A stretch of 64,000 bases of DNA from Girardinichthys multiradiatus (taxonomy: Eukaryota; Chordata; Actinopteri; Cyprinodontiformes; Goodeidae), in assembly GCF_021462225.1 (NCBI RefSeq), contig NC_061816.1, forward strand, positions 7,899,390 to 7,963,389, in the 5' to 3' direction. The translations under genes were made by a program, and so were the position numbers. Below are positions 1 through 13,130 of the stretch, one piece after another. The stretch's first letter is position 1. Each line of letters opens with the position of its first letter. The notes below the pieces were generated by a model, which saw nothing but the letters and a program-made list of their open reading frames with translations, ran no database searches and had not been told where the DNA came from.

Positions 1-511
1 GCGTTTAGTTGGACCATCATTTATTTTTCAACAGGACAATGACCCCAAACACACCTCCAGGCTGTGTAAGGGCTATTTGACCAAGAAGGAGAGTGATGGG
101 GTGCTGCGCCAGATGACCTGGCCTCCACAGTCACCGGACCTGGACCCAATCGAGATGGTTTGAGGTGAGCTGGACCACAGAGTGAAGGCAAAAGGGCCAA
201 CAAGTGCTAAGCATCTCTGGGAACTCCTTCAAGACTGTTGGAAAACCATTTCAGGTGACTACCTCTTGAAGCTCATCAACAGAAGGCCAAGAGTGCGGAG
301 CAGTAATCAAAGCAAAAGGTGGCTACTTTGAAGAACCTAGAATATAAGACATATTTTCAGTTGTTTCACACTGTTTTGTTCAGTATATGATTCCACATGT
401 GTTAATTTATAGTTTTGATGCCTTCAGTGTGAAGCTACAATATTCATAGTCATGAAAATAAAGAAAACTCTTTGAATGAGAAGGTGTGTCCAAACCTTTG
501 GTCTGTACTGT

Positions 512-512
<1 letters not shown>
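1..512 (+). mobile_element. Tc1-type transposon, 3' half with terminal repeat
   Basis: The window opens inside a Tc1/mariner element. In one plus frame the C-terminal transposase half reads through the motifs QQDNDPKHTS and WPPQSPDLDPIE, which carry the last two catalytic acidic residues of the family. A TGA at about 162-164 stands where the family has Trp, right after the PIE motif, so the gene is dead. The 3' terminal repeat lies at 474-510 (gaatgagaaggtgtgtccaa...) and is followed by TA at 511-512. The 5' half lies outside the window. The family call is from known Tc1 transposase motifs; activity is excluded by the stop. Confidence 0.9.
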
Positions 513-557
<45 letters not shown>

Positions 558-562
558 ATATT
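512..562. repeat. (TA)n microsatellite
   Basis: A run of alternating TA about 40 bases long starts at the TA next to the Tc1 terminal repeat and is followed by a T-rich stretch. It may have expanded from the TA target duplication. Confidence 0.95.
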
Positions 563-914
563 TTTTTTATTCCATACACTTAAACGTAACATGTAACCCA
601 AGGGGTGTGCCATTGATGTACATCAGTATATATACAAAAATGGAAATACAACACAATCACCATTTATATCAGATTTAAATAAAAATCTTTCCTTATAGCT
701 GTGATAAACTTAATCCACCTACTTCATTTTTCCTCAAATTTATCCTGTTGTAATCTGATATTAAATAAATAAATGTTTTTTAAAAATTTTATAAAAAATA
801 AAACATACAGTACCTGTTTTTGAAATGGAAAATTGGTAGGAGCCCTGGTCCCTGATGTTCCTGATCATCTCTAGTTATCAATGACTCGTTTCGCTTGGTA
901 ATGCTACATAAAGT

Positions 915-1005
915 TAGGCTCAGAATCAATCTGATAGAGAATCTGTGGAGGGAGCTAAAGATTAGGGTGATGGAAGGACGCCTTCCAACCTCAAATACTT
1001 AAAGC
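915..1005 (+). mobile_element. Short Tc1 transposase relic
   Basis: The stretch around 925-1000 (agaatctgtggagggagctaa) resembles the IENLWRELK segment after the last catalytic residue of Tc1 transposases. Frameshifts and an early stop follow. No terminal repeats were found, so only the family is supported. Confidence 0.5.
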
Positions 1006-1115
1006 TCATCACTAATCGTGAAAATACCAGAGGAAACATGCAAATAGCTGGTCGGCCAGTGAAAGGTAGAATATTTTTCACATGCCCCTTTTTCAAGAAC
1101 AACACACTTTAATGC

Positions 1116-1180
1116 AGGGGTGTCCAAAGTGCAGCCCAGGGGCCATTTGCAGCTCCTAACTGTAACTCAAGATTTATCCA
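1116..1180 (+). mobile_element. hAT-like terminal fragment
   Basis: The sequence from 1116 (caggggtgtccaaagtgcag, then cccaggggccatttgcag) matches the start of a widespread class of vertebrate hAT-type non-autonomous elements. No matching opposite end or 8-bp duplication was found, so the length is unknown. Confidence 0.4.
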
Positions 1181-2429
1181 AATTTGGACTGAGCTCAGGT
1201 GTTTGATGCAAATGGAGACTTTTTATTTTTATTTAGGGCAGACTTTAGTGCACCCAAATCTGCTTTTAATGAATCTAATAAACTTGGCTAAATACAACAA
1301 GAGTTTTCTTGAAAGATTGACCCAAATCCCATAGACTAAGTTTTCTGTCCTATTTTCTTTTTTTAATTCGAGCCCAAAAGAATTAGAAAACAGGATGGCT
1401 TTCTTTTAATAAGGTGCAAAACCCTTTTTTGAGTTTTGAATGATTTGCACATACTTTCCCACAAAACAAATTCTATATTTTCTGCCAACCAGAAACAAAA
1501 TTCATGGTTTAATGAAAACAATGTTAAATCTAAATTCTAAGGGGTATGAATCATTTTGAGCTTTATTGTGTCACTAGGACAGCACGAATGATCAGGTTAA
1601 TCAATTTCAATTTAAGTAATGGCAGGTCTGAACTCAAGAACACCAAATGCTTGATTTAAATTAAAAGGTGCTGCAACAATATATTGTTGTTTTAACTGTA
1701 AGGCACTTATTTGTTCTCAGTTCAGATGCACAGGATAAATGTCACATCAAAAGTGGGAAAATGTTTAAAACAATCATGGTCTCAATGGTTTACTTTACAA
1801 AAACCAGGAAGTTTGAAATTGGTAGTTTTTGGACAGCCAATGTATATACAGTATTAAGCTTCTCTGATCTCTGTTTGCGCTTTCTGTGTCTTTGCATCCA
1901 GCTGTGATTGGCTGCTTTCCTTTAAGCATTCAAAAAGATGAAAATGCTGTATGGGTGTTGCTGCTTTTGGCCAGAGATAAGTCTGTTTGGCCCCTGGAGA
2001 GCATCTCACCTACAATTCATTCAGCTTGGCACAGTAAGAAGGTCATTTCAAACATCAAAAAAGCTTTTTAAACTGAGTTCCGTTTTTAAACTGAGCTGCA
2101 TTTTATTTTAATGAAAGGAAAGCAGAAAAAAGCGTATTATTCTTAATGGCACACTACCGTCATTGGATTAGAGTGGCTTAATGGATTAATAATTTACTTA
2201 AGAAAATATTTTTCAAGAATTATACCGTATTAAAATGTAAAGAATGTTCTGTTTTGGGTGTAAGTTCAGAACATTTGGATCCTAAAGACAGATTAAATAT
2301 CTTTAAATATCTTTAACCATTTACTTGTGAAAAAGCATAGGTTAAATCACAGGTGTTGACCCAAATAATTCAAATTAAAAACAAGTTCATTTAAATTTCT
2401 GTCGACATAGACTGGCAGGCTGGGCAAGG
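1181..2429. other. AT-rich non-coding stretch
   Basis: No gene is seen. Open frames are short with no recognisable domain. The part near 1430-1570 has faint similarity to the non-coding flank of the Tc1 family found at 50860-51560, but it is too eroded to call. Confidence 0.5.
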
Positions 2430-2735
2430 AGAGCATTAATCAGAAAAGATCGGCAAAATAATCCCATGGTATCTCTGGATGAGCCACGGAGATTAGGTGG
2501 AGGAATCGGTCAACAGGACTTTTATTAATCATGCCCAAATATGGCCATTACAAGACGTAGCAACACGAAAGCCACTGTAGATAAAAAGTCATATGGTATC
2601 TTATTTACAGTTGGCCAAAAGCAGTGTAGGCCACACTGCAGACATGTGGAAGAAGTTCTGGTTAGATAAGAACAAAACCCATATTTTTTCTTCCACTTAG
2701 CAACTATGTGCTACTTTATTTTGTTCTATCATATA
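2430..2735 (+). mobile_element. Decayed Tc1-type transposon segment
   Basis: The stretch keeps the order of a plus-strand Tc1 element of the family seen on the minus strand at 50860-51560. A segment near 2463-2530 (cccatggtatctctggatga ... gtcaacaggacttttattaat) corresponds to the DNA-binding linker region, and 2640-2680 (agacatgtggaagaagttct) to the stretch just before the first catalytic residue. The frame is broken many times. The end near 2690-2735 looks like the non-coding flank of the same family. Confidence 0.6.
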
Positions 2736-3600
2736 AGTTTCCAATTAAACATATTAAAGCGTGTAACTGTAAAGTGACAGAGTGAAAAATGTAAAGTGGT
2801 TAAAGTGTTTTTGCAAGAAACAGTAGGTCTTTTACCAAAGTCACTTTCAGTTTCTACCCAGAGTTTCCTAGATACACAAGTGTGTACAGAACCTGAGAAG
2901 GGCCGTCCCCTAGATAAAACATTTTTGCTTTTAATGGCTGCATATGTAGACGGCCTATGATGGTGCATTTAAGTTCTTTTCTTGAACTAAATACTCTTTG
3001 CTAAATTGGCTGTTGAAGACCAATTTTTTTGTAATCAGCAACATTTGGTTTTCTTGTGATAATAGTTATTCGTAGCAAGGTACTACTGTGAACTTCAGTA
3101 AATATCAGAGGGTGAAACATTAGTGAATTCATGTTTGCACAGTCTCATTTTAATAGTTGGTATTTCTCCCATGCTCCAAGATTCAAAAAACACCAGCAAA
3201 GCTGAGGTTATATTTAAATGTCATTTTCAAAATCTCCATGGAGTAAAACCAATAATCATTTCCATTTTGGAGTATGGTGTACATCCTCTGCTCCCTCCAC
3301 GTTGAGAGCAGAAGAAAAGCAGCTCATGTTGAAATATGTTTTTACTTTAAGACCACCATCTCCACAAACTCGTCAACATAAAGCAAACATTGAAACTCTA
3401 ATAACGTCTGTTAAATGGACAGAAAACACTTTGACAATTAGTCTGTTAAAGATTTTAGACAATTTCTTATTGCAGTTCCTCAGTCTTCATGCTCTGATTT
3501 CTAGATTTCTCATTACTTTTTCTAGATTTTCTCCATTTACTGTTTCTGTTTGTCTTTCCTACCTTTCTAGCCCAACACAACTAGATGAACAGGAACAAAG
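2736..3600. other. Non-coding stretch, no recognised feature
   Basis: Only short chance ORFs are present, the longest 135 codons with no recognisable domain. Composition is AT-rich like the surroundings. Confidence 0.5.
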
Positions 3601-3639
3601 AACACAAACACATCTTAAATTATGATGAGAAAAATGATA

Positions 3640-4082
3640 ACAATCAGGTCTGCACAGATTGCTGACCTTCCCTCCATCCAGGACTTATACAGGTCTAGGG
3701 TCAAGAAAAGGGCAGCTAAAATCTCTGCAGACCCCACACACCCTGCATATAAACCTTTTAGGCTTTTACCTTCAGGTCAGCGCTACAGAGCACTGTCTGC
3801 TAAAACCAGCCACCACAGAAACAGTTTCTTCCCCCAGGCTGTTTCTCTGATGAACACTTAACAGTCAGCATTCCAGAACAACACCATGCATACTTGACCT
3901 GATCTCACTTTATATTCTCTGTAAAGTCACTTGTCATATGTGGATTTAAAATATATTTTCTATTTTTCATTTCCATTCATATTAAAAATAAAAAAGTAAT
4001 CTTCACTGGGTGTAAAGTGTAGCAAAGTCAAATTCCTTGTTTGTGTGCACAAACTTGGATAAAGCAAATTCTGATTCTGAGA
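3640..4082 (+). mobile_element. LINE 3' end (L2/CR1/Rex-like)
   Basis: The reading frame over 3640-3860 encodes a tail with DLYRSRVKKRA, HPAYKPFRLLPSGQRYRAL and HRNSFFPQAVSLMN. This resembles the conserved C-terminal tail of ORF2 in fish L2/CR1-type LINEs, which follows the reverse transcriptase. A 3' untranslated part follows and ends near 4070-4082 in attctgattctga, the short tandem tail typical of such LINEs. The 5' part is missing, as usual for LINE copies. The exact family cannot be fixed from this piece. Confidence 0.75.
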
Positions 4083-4194
4083 TAGAACGATTAGATTTTA
4101 AATGCTATTTTTGATGCTATTTTTAACTGGTTGGTGAAAACGTTCTTCCCTAATATATATAATGTAAATGATATTGTAACACGAAAAAGTAGAT

Positions 4195-4610
4195 AACCTA
4201 GATGGATGAATGGATGAACCAACAGGCGGACAGATTGGAGGAAAAATTGATAAATGGATGAACAGACAGATAGGAGGGTGGACTGATGAATGAACAAACG
4301 GAGGAAGGGAAACAAATGGTAAATGGCCTGCACTTGTATAGCGCTTTATCAAGTCCAAGGACCCTAAAGCGCTTCAGACTATAATCAGTCAACCACCTAT
4401 TCACACACTGACAGTGGTGAGCTACATTGTAGCTACAGCTGCCCTGGGGCAGACTGACAGAAGTAGGCCTGCCATACAATCGGCACCATTGAGCCCTCAG
4501 AACACCATCAGCATCAACAAGGATGGACAAATACAAGGGCAAATGGATGGTTAGGCGGACAGATGGTTGGATGGATAGTTCCAGTGCTTGTTGGCCAATG
4601 TCCTGCATGT
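4195..4610 (-). repeat. GGAT-type simple repeat plus dispersed fish repeat
   Basis: Degenerate GGATGAAT/GGATGG repeats flank a segment at about 4318-4500 that contains cttgtatagcgctttatcaa, aaagcgcttcagac and tcacacactgac. This combination recurs in many fish genomes. A fainter relative (cctttattagcgcttttaat, then cattcacacacattcacaca) occurs at 24090-24170. ORFs here are low-complexity artefacts. Confidence 0.6.
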
Positions 4611-6880
4611 TTAGATCAACGAATCAAACTTTATTTATGGAGCACGTTTTATAAAACATAAAGTCAGACATTAAACCACTGAAAGCCACTAGAGAAACAC
4701 ACATTATAAATGACTACACTAAGCAATCAGTCAAACACAACAAATAATATCAATAATATGACGATTAGTAATTTAGAGAGATAAACAGAGACCGTTTTAC
4801 CTGCTGAACTTAAAATGCCGAGGAGGTAATCCTGACCTTTGCATAAGGTGTTGAAGCAGAGAACTATCTAAAACAAACAAGAAACCAGCACTGAGGGACA
4901 AACACAACCCACCTCTGCTACCTAGTACCCTTTCTGGTACAGAGCATGTTTAGTTTCTGACTGAACAAAGCGAATGAATGCAGATTATGTATTTTTCAGC
5001 AGTAGAGTTGGTTAAAACCGTTTGACATGGCTTTCTGTTCGCCTGTTTAAATGGAAATATCTGCAAGAGTTTAGCTCTGGTGCTGGTAGAACGTGAAAAA
5101 TGAACTTTCATTATTCCTTTGTAAAGACTCTTAAGTATTTCTGTGGCTTTTACAGAGCATTGCTTCAGCAGAAATAGGTGTCTGAACCTTTACACGTCTG
5201 TAGCCAGGGGGGACTTTTGTGAAGTGACAGTGGAGTGGAAGGCCCCGGTCATTGGTTATTATTGTATTTTTGTGTGAAATTGCTGCATCAATGAAGGTGT
5301 GTAGGTTAGCAGTGAAGAGACTTGCTAAATGCCTTCCAGCACATTTTTCAAGACAAGTCTTTCTCTCTTTATCATCTAAGCTCAGGGATAAAAATAAATG
5401 CTACTTGTTGGGTTGTGCAGAGGGATCAAGTGGATGAGCTAAAAATATAAAGTCTGAGTATAAAATGAAAACGTCTTTTTATTTATTTTTTGTGATCACA
5501 TTTGCATTGACATGCCATTTTCAAACCTCAGTTTATTAAAAAATAAGAGGCCTAGCAGACTGTTGCCATTTTCAGCTGCTAAAATGAAACATGAGCATGA
5601 AAGAAAAACGTAAATGAGTTCACTTGATAGAATCAGGTTTAGAGCAAGTCCTCTTACAGTGAGGCATGCAGTATTAATATCAGGTACTCAAAAATACTGC
5701 CAGTATGTGCCTGACATCCTAACAACGCCTCTGTGTGCATACACTCAGCAGTCACCCACCTTTCACCATGGAGAAAACAAAATATCAGGACTCTTCTGCA
5801 CAACAACTATAAACTTGACACTATTTGTTTTTTTTTAGTTGCACACCATTTAATGGCCAGACATAAAAACGATTATTTTATTTTATTTTTTTTACTATTA
5901 ACCAATACAATTAAAACAGTCTGATCCTGGTGAAATGAGGGAAAAGTGATGGATATGAGCTTCAGACTGCAATATTGGTGCTTTGATGACCGATTGATAG
6001 TAACAACGCTCATCACTTCACCCCTTTATCGTTTAAGACTTCTTCTTTTACATAGGATAACACAAGGCCCTGCTAGGGGTTGAGGGTCCTGAAATTAAAT
6101 AAAACCTGGTAATGATTGTCCATGCACTATATGTTCAAAATAAGAATAAATAAAAACAGATAAAAACATTTTAACCAAGGATCTGTGTTATTCTCTATTG
6201 TATAAACCACTAAACAACGACAGGGAGCTCTCATCTATAAAGTCTTTAATATATGTCAACCATCTTGTCATTAATGGGGCAACTCATGACCTCCTTTCCG
6301 TCTCGCTTCCAAAATAAGAGTCTCACTACAAAAATTGCTTACATTGGTGATGCATAAAAACTAATTTATGTTACGTTAAACATCATCTTTTTTCTCTGCT
6401 GTAGCTACGTGTTATAGATGGACAGAAGCTGGTTAATTAGCTCTACATCTCTCTCATTTTCAACATTTTTAAGCCCCTATAGTAACAGATATCGATGCCA
6501 ACTGTAGCTTCCACACAGATAAAATCTTGTCACATATTTAACCGCTTAAAAAGGAGTTTAGTTCTCTGCACTAAACTAAACATTTCTACACCAATTACTA
6601 GTCATAGTATTCTGCCAATTTGGAACAATGCTTGATACATCAGATATATTTGTTCATCACGTCAGCCCGAATTTTAAGCCACAGAAACCTTCCCTTCCAG
6701 GGCCTGTTTCTCACAAGATTTGCAAAGTTGAACCAATAAGAAATCATGCCCTGACACCTTCTAAGCCAGGTGTTTATTGGTTGAGCAGATGACTGAAACA
6801 TCTCAGCTCACTCCTTTCAAAGCAGAGGAGCAGGATGTACCCCACCACCCCACGTACGAAGCATTTGTGATCTTATAGTC
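4611..6880. other. Non-coding stretch
   Basis: No gene is recognised. The start (4619-4680, aaactttatttatggagcac...) resembles a dispersed 3' repeat tail seen again near 6887-6960 (tataaatagcacctttcagg...). The rest is AT-rich with short chance ORFs. Confidence 0.45.
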
Positions 6881-7245
6881 AAACTTGATATAAATAGCAC
6901 CTTTCAGGATATAAAATCACAAGTGTTTCACAAGAGCCAACAATGCAATAAAAAAACCTAGAGAAATTAAGAAAAACTGTTTTAAAAACTGTTTTTAACT
7001 GGGTTTTAAAGATACCACAGAGTCTACCACTCTCAAGTCCACAGGAGGAGTCTGGGGGCCACTGTCTCATTTTGTTTTCAGCTCAGTATGGGGAACCATC
7101 AGCAGGCCCTGGTCCTAGAACCTCAGGGACCTACCACGGGCATATGAGTGCAGAAGCTCTCTGATATAACCTGGTACATTTTAATAAAGAGCTCTCCAAG
7201 TCAGTAAAATAATCTTAACTTGCAGTGTAGTTGCATCATGATTGG

Positions 7246-7495
7246 ACTCAGATGTGAAGAGTTGTTGTCAGAAGCCTGGCAGCAACATTTTGAGCAACTT
7301 GCAAGCGTTCTAGGGAGGTTTTTCTAAGACATGTATATAGTGCATTGTGAAACAATAGAGAAGTTTGGGAATATTTCTCAAATGATAAACAGGAACAAGA
7401 ATGATCCAGACACTTGACATGTGCATCCAAACTAAAACCAAAATCGAAGTTTATGCTAAGGTTCCTAACAAAGGATTTTAACAAAGAACCAAGAG
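7246..7495 (-). mobile_element. LINE reverse transcriptase C-terminal relic
   Basis: The minus-strand frame carries INFDFGFSLDAHVK and, after an internal deletion, LYTCLRKTSLERLQVAQNVA followed by ARLLT. These are hallmark pieces of the region just after the reverse transcriptase catalytic site in Rex1/L2-type fish LINEs. The spacer between the two motifs, usually about 50 residues, is shortened. No intact ORF remains. Confidence 0.75.
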
Positions 7496-8890
7496 GTCTA
7501 AGTGTCTCCTTTATCCTTTACATGCATTTTTCTGTTGCAGAGATAACTAGCAGCTATAGTGAGGGTTTTGAACAAAAGTGGAACAGTAAATCAAGAAATG
7601 TGCCTTTTGGCTCAGCTGTTTTTCCACCACGAGTGCCCCAGTACTCCCGATGGAACCCATATCCATCTCTCTATCTCATGCTCCACCCTGCCACTCTAAT
7701 ATTTTATTAAATTTTTATAATAAGGGATTATCGTAAGTAGAAAAATTATGAAGACTTTTAAGAAGAAACTGTCTATATTATAGCAATGTGTAACAAGGAG
7801 AAATACAGCATCCAACTTACAAAAATCCAAAACATGGTGGAATTGGATAAAAGGTCTGAGAATCATTGATGGTAGTGGGCTCAATGTTCCTCTGATTGCT
7901 AATGTGCCAAATATCAGGGCAGTGCAGTACCACTACAGAATAAAGTGTGAGGCCTTGATGATTGAATCAAGAGTTAAATGCTCCTTTGTTAACAACCTCT
8001 ATTTTCTAAGAAAGGTTTAGAATGAAAGTTCTTCAAACTCTGCTTGATCCAACGTTAGCCTGACCCAAACCAACATGATTGACAGGTTTGCAATAACCTA
8101 AAATCTTGTGCTCTGTGTTTCAGAAATGTCACAAAAATACCTGCCTCCTCCTTGAAATTGCCCCCTTTTTGTGCTTGGCATGCAAATCTTTGATTTTTCC
8201 AAGTTGTTTTCTAAGATTTGAAAGGTATATCCAGGTAGATACAGCATTTGTTTTTCTATAATTTAGAAGAATGTAGTCATGGAAACTTTCATAGACAAAT
8301 AACTTCTTAAAGAATCATTCCAGACCATCATACAGACCTGGCTGGGGTCTGACTGAACCAGATACCCTTGAATAAAAGTATATCTGTTTCCATCCTGGGC
8401 AGTAAACTGGGCCTGTTGTCTGCATCCTTCTTCATCTACTCAATACTTCCAAAACGCTTCTTCAACAAAACAATTCAGAAGAAAAAGTAAATTTTCTCTG
8501 GTTTATTATGCCGCTTTCATCAGGTCTTTTTGAAGATCTCGTTGTGGAGATCAAAACAATCTTTGAAGCCTGACATAGTCTTTTGATGTTGGTTAAAGCA
8601 ATCTTCATAACCAGTCAGGTCTTTAAATCAGTGGATTAAAAGACAAATCACATTTGTTTGCGTACAGCAGAGATGGATTGCAACATTCTACTAAAGTTTC
8701 ACTCCAATTGCTTCTGAGTTTATGCATTTTACTCTTTCCTCTTTGTTTTAGGTATGGATCCTTTACAATTCCTCTAGATTACAAGACAAATAAGCTTCCA
8801 GTACTGGCACACACAATAATGCCTTCCAGATAAAATCTTTGTAATTTCATGCAATGCCAAACAACACACATGTATTACTTAAAAGATCAG
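7496..8890. other. Non-coding stretch
   Basis: No recognised gene. The part leading up to 8890 may be eroded LINE sequence, given the plus-strand reverse transcriptase motif just after it, but no convincing frame is visible. Confidence 0.4.
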
Positions 8891-8899
8891 GAAACTGGC

Positions 8900-8990
8900 A
8901 GTAAATTCTCTTACCTTTGGTGTTCCTCAGGGTTCACTTCTGGGTCCAGTGTTTTTCATTTTTTCGTCCTTGTATTTGCTGATATCCTTC
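8900..8990 (+). mobile_element. LINE reverse transcriptase motif fragment
   Basis: The plus strand at about 8912-8962 encodes TFGVPQGSLLGPVFFIF. GVPQGSLLGPLLF is the conserved block 4 of reverse transcriptases in L2/Rex/CR1-type LINEs. The frame breaks on both sides, so this is a short relic. Its orientation is opposite to the fragment at 7246-7495. Confidence 0.75.
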
Positions 8991-9479
8991 AATTTCTTTT
9001 TTATATTTCTTACCAGATGTAAATAGATCACATCCAGTTAAATATTTTTCAAAGCCCCACCAGCTGGATAGGCTGTTAGTCTAATGTTTAACCATGCTTG
9101 TTTTAAAAGCTCACAATGTTAAAGCCTTGATCATTGCTGCTATTAACCTACTATCTAATATCAACCAGGCATTTAATTAATTATTGTTTTTATTGGAAAC
9201 CTGCTATTTCAAGGTCCTTCTGAAGCTATCTGAGTTCCCCTTGGCTTTTGGACATCTCTTTTATGCCTTTTAACACATTCTTTTCTTCATGTGTACTGTA
9301 CTCATCTGTGTACCATATCAGTTTTTTTACACATCACTTTATTTGTGGACTAATTTTCCTTTGATTACTTTGTATGTGTAGATCACCTGTAAGAACCGTA
9401 AGAAATATTTAAACTATGTTAAAACATTGACGTTGATGCATCTGGAAATGATTTGTAAATTTTGATTTGTTTCCTGACT

Positions 9480-9775
9480 TGTTTTTTCACTGACTTTCTC
9501 CAACAAACCTCTGAGGCCTTCACATGCATTTATACTAAGATTAATTGCACACAGGTTGACTTTTTACTAATCAGGTGGTTCCTATAGGCAAATGGTTGCA
9601 GAAGATTTTATTTAGAGGTAACTTAAGAGGGGAAGGCTATAATTTGTAAAAAAATGCTGAAAACCAAGTATTTTTCCCCCCACTTCACAACTATGCAATA
9701 ACCTGTGTTGGGCTATCAAATAAAATCCCAATAACATTGGGGTTTCTGGTGGTAATGTGTGAAGAGGTGCAAGGC
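9480..9775 (-). mobile_element. Tc1-type transposon terminal region, decayed
   Basis: The text from caacaaacctctgaggcctt through cacacaggttgact to ttcacaactatgcaataacc and aaataaaatcccaataacat follows the order of the non-coding flank of the Tc1 family at 50860-51560. No coding part remains here. Confidence 0.55.
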
Positions 9776-12535
9776 ACTGTTTGTTATACAAAGCACAGCT
9801 AAGTAAGCTGGTATCTAATAGTGATTAAATGTCCCACCTCTATGAGTAATTGGGAAAAAAAAGGCCTGAAGGCTCAACGTTTGTTGAAACCAAATAAAAG
9901 GAGAATGCATGCAGAGCCAGAGTGTGCACAACTTTATTTCTCTTTAATATAGAACTTTTAAAGTGCTGATAAAGTCTCAGCATGTAATGAGTTTGGCCTG
10001 AATCTATTAGTTCAGTATTATTTTTATTTATTAGTATGCTTTGTAATGTTGCATTCAGGAAAACCTAAATGTAATAAAGAGTATGAATATGGAACGCATG
10101 AATATAAACTAAAAATTTGCAATACCTTCATTGTTTGTCTTTGCCACACGTTATGTTTTAGTTTCACAGGACAATATTGATTGTACTGAGAATATTGAGT
10201 GAATTATATAATTTCTTTTAATATAGTCTCTCATAGATTTGTGTTTGAGTAGTGAAAAAGTTATATTAGATTCCACTGTTAGGTAAAGTAGGATAACGTC
10301 TTTGCAGTCAGATGTCTCAGGAAATTATCTCTAGGTTGATAGGAATATTTAAAAGGGTTCAGAATACTTGCAGAAAATATACTTAAAAGTCAAAGCACAG
10401 AAAAGTCTGAGTGCAAACTCAAAAATGTAAAGTTTTGTGGAAGAAAACTCAGAAAATGTGACGCATATAAGGCCTTGTTTTCCCCACAGACAAAATCCAG
10501 TGAGTTAATGGCCTAAGGTTTTAGTCTGATGCAGGCTTTTCTCTCATAATTTAAAGAAGTCTTAGATCTGTAACTGAATAATCTTACATTTCTGGTCCTG
10601 GAATAGAGGTAGGCTAAGCAAAGCCCTCCCCATCACGTGCATGTCAAACGCTTAGTCTGCACCTTTTAGCGTGATGTAGCATTAATGTAGCATAATGTAG
10701 CATTAAAAATATATTATTGTTAGTATGTAAATACATTAATGTTGCTATGTTAAGCTTGTAAATTTCAGTATTGCTGGTTAAGCCTAGTTTTGCAGCTCAT
10801 ATGCTAATTGTTAGCAATTATTACACATTGGCATTAAGCTAGCAATATTGGTGCTAATCCTTTTTGGTAGTACTGTAAACATACAAGCTATGCTACGATA
10901 GTTATCTGACAATATAGCATAATGGTGGTTTTGCATCCATGCATGTTTAATCTCAAATAAGTTAATGTTGCTCTTGCTTCAGAGGGGTTTCATATGAAGC
11001 AAGAAAGCTTTTTTCTTTCTGGGAGGCAAAAAAAACAATCTTAGCTATCTTTGATTATATCTCTGTATCTTGTTCTGAAACTCTGTTTCTGATGGTAATT
11101 TAATACTTATGTACTCCAGTAGGTCCATAGCTGTTTCTGTTTTTAGGATTTGTGTTGGGTGTTATGTATGGGGTTTCTTGGTTTTCTATAGTCTGTTCCT
11201 CAGTTTGATTGTATCTGTGTTTTGCTCTGCTCTCCTCTCACTCAAGCACCAAACTCAAAAGACAAATGCTGTGTGGAAAAGCGGTGTTTAAAGGTGTGTC
11301 CGGCCAAACTTTACTGCAAAAAAGATCTATAATGCAAAGGCTGTAGTGGTGCTGGAGCCTTGTTGTCTGGTGTTCCACATTCATTCATTAAGACCTCAGG
11401 AAATCGTGACAAATTTAAAGACAAGTTGTATTAGATCTATATACTCAGTGGCCGGAGATTTACTAATGCAACAAATTGACTATAAATAATCTGAATAAAC
11501 CAAGCATCATAAATTAGACTTCTTTACATGCCCTTATTATATTTGGATAGATGCATGTACGTGAATTATATATAATTAGTCTATTTCCTGCATTACTTGA
11601 CCTTATATTCTCGATAAAACCATTCAAGTTCTGACTCAAGGTCTCGTGCAACTTTTCTCTCATCACCACAAATGCTGAAAAATCAGACCTTATAATGTCT
11701 CAGTCACCATCTGTATTGGTCACTTGAATCGTGCGCCTGTATTATATGGGCAGAATGTCAATGTGTGCACACATCAACCTCTCCTGGTTCAGACCTTAAA
11801 GATCTTCGTGTTCTTCCTGCTATGCCACAGAGCTGCATTAGAGTGGAGGGTGTCCATCTCCAGCTTCTAAATGAATCTTCTGCCAGAGTTTACTGTTCCC
11901 GCTGTGTTTCACAGTTACATGCTGGGTGAATAAACACGCTGAAATCACAATTTACCCAAATAAGCTGTGAACAATTTACACACATGAACTGATAGATAGC
12001 TGAATGGTTTTTACTCCTAAAAAATATGAAATCTTATTTAAGGATTTTCCATTTATCTGCTCATCAGTCCATCCACCCATCCATTCAGCAGTTCATCCAT
12101 CCATCCGTTCTTCAATCCGTTCATCACTCTGTCCATCCTTCCATCTATCCATCCTCTTCCTTAGAGTCTCTGGTTTTGGCAGGGTCCATATTTAAACCTG
12201 GCAGTTATCCTTGACAATGATCCAAAAACTAACTAAAAAATCTCAGATCTTGAAAAGAAATAACCTTGTTGACTCATTTGCTGTCCATTCTTTGTACTCG
12301 ACCATGTCAACATGTCGTGCAGTGTATGTGCTTCACAATTTGAGGAATTTCGTGAAGTGGCGGATAAAATAATGTCAGGCCTGAAAATCTGTCCATAGTA
12401 GAAAATCTTTGGGATTCGGCTAAAAAAATGTTGCAAATAGAAATATCATATTTGACTGGCTGCTTGTAATCAAGTATCAAAATATCCAGTTTAAAACTTG
12501 TTAAACGAGTTGCTAAGTGGCTAAGATGTCTGCTA
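9776..12535. other. AT-rich non-coding stretch with small repeats
   Basis: No gene recognised. A short direct repeat of tgtagcattaatgtagcata type lies at about 10674-10710. A degenerate CATCCATCC simple repeat lies at about 12060-12160 and produces two overlapping low-complexity ORFs. Confidence 0.5.
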
Positions 12536-13130
12536 TACAGTGACTTGCAAAAAATCAATCCCCTTGGTATTTTTCATGTTTTGTTGCCTCACAACCCGAA
12601 ATTAAAATTGATTGTTAGACAGTTAAAAAGGTGGATTTTGCATGATGTGTCCCCTTTAAGATGTTTTGTTGTTTTCCACCTGTGGATAATATCTCTAAGT
12701 GTGGTTTGGTTGATTCCCAAACCCCTATAAATAGCTTTCCTGACTGATAGATATGTACTTTGTTTCTCATCTGTTCTGGATTTTCTTTAACTTGGGGCAG
12801 GATCTGTTGCTTCCTTAGATCTTTTTGCCTATTTCTTGTTGTCAATAAGGTTCTATTCAAGGGCTTTTTTGATCCCACAGGTCTGGCAGTAATTAGAATT
12901 GGATGTAGGTGAAATTAAAATCAGCGTAGATTCACAAGGAGGGGCAATTATATTTTGACATAGGACCAGGTTGGTTTTGACAGCTTTTTTCCCCCCAATA
13001 AATGAAATCCTCATTTGAAAACTGCTTTTTGTATATACTCCATTTATCTTTGTCTGGTAATATATTTTCTTTGTTAGTCTGAAATATTTAAGTCGGACAA
13101 AACAACTCAGAACAAACATACCGGATTAAA
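12536..13130 (-). mobile_element. Decayed Tc1-type transposon, minus strand
   Basis: The left end (tatacagtgacttgcaaaaa) looks like a terminal repeat of a Tc1-type element. The stretch 12738-12900 (gactgatagatatgtacttt, ctcatctgttctggattttc, caggtctggcagtaatta) follows, in reverse, the N-terminal transposase part and 5' flank of the Tc1 family also seen at 45230-46650. On the minus strand a broken frame keeps KVHIYQSGK, like the helix-turn-helix region. Several frameshifts are present. Confidence 0.65.

Noticed and set aside
407..678. ORFs over the TA repeat with Tyr-Ile runs
   Set aside because: They translate the microsatellite and Tc1 terminal repeat.
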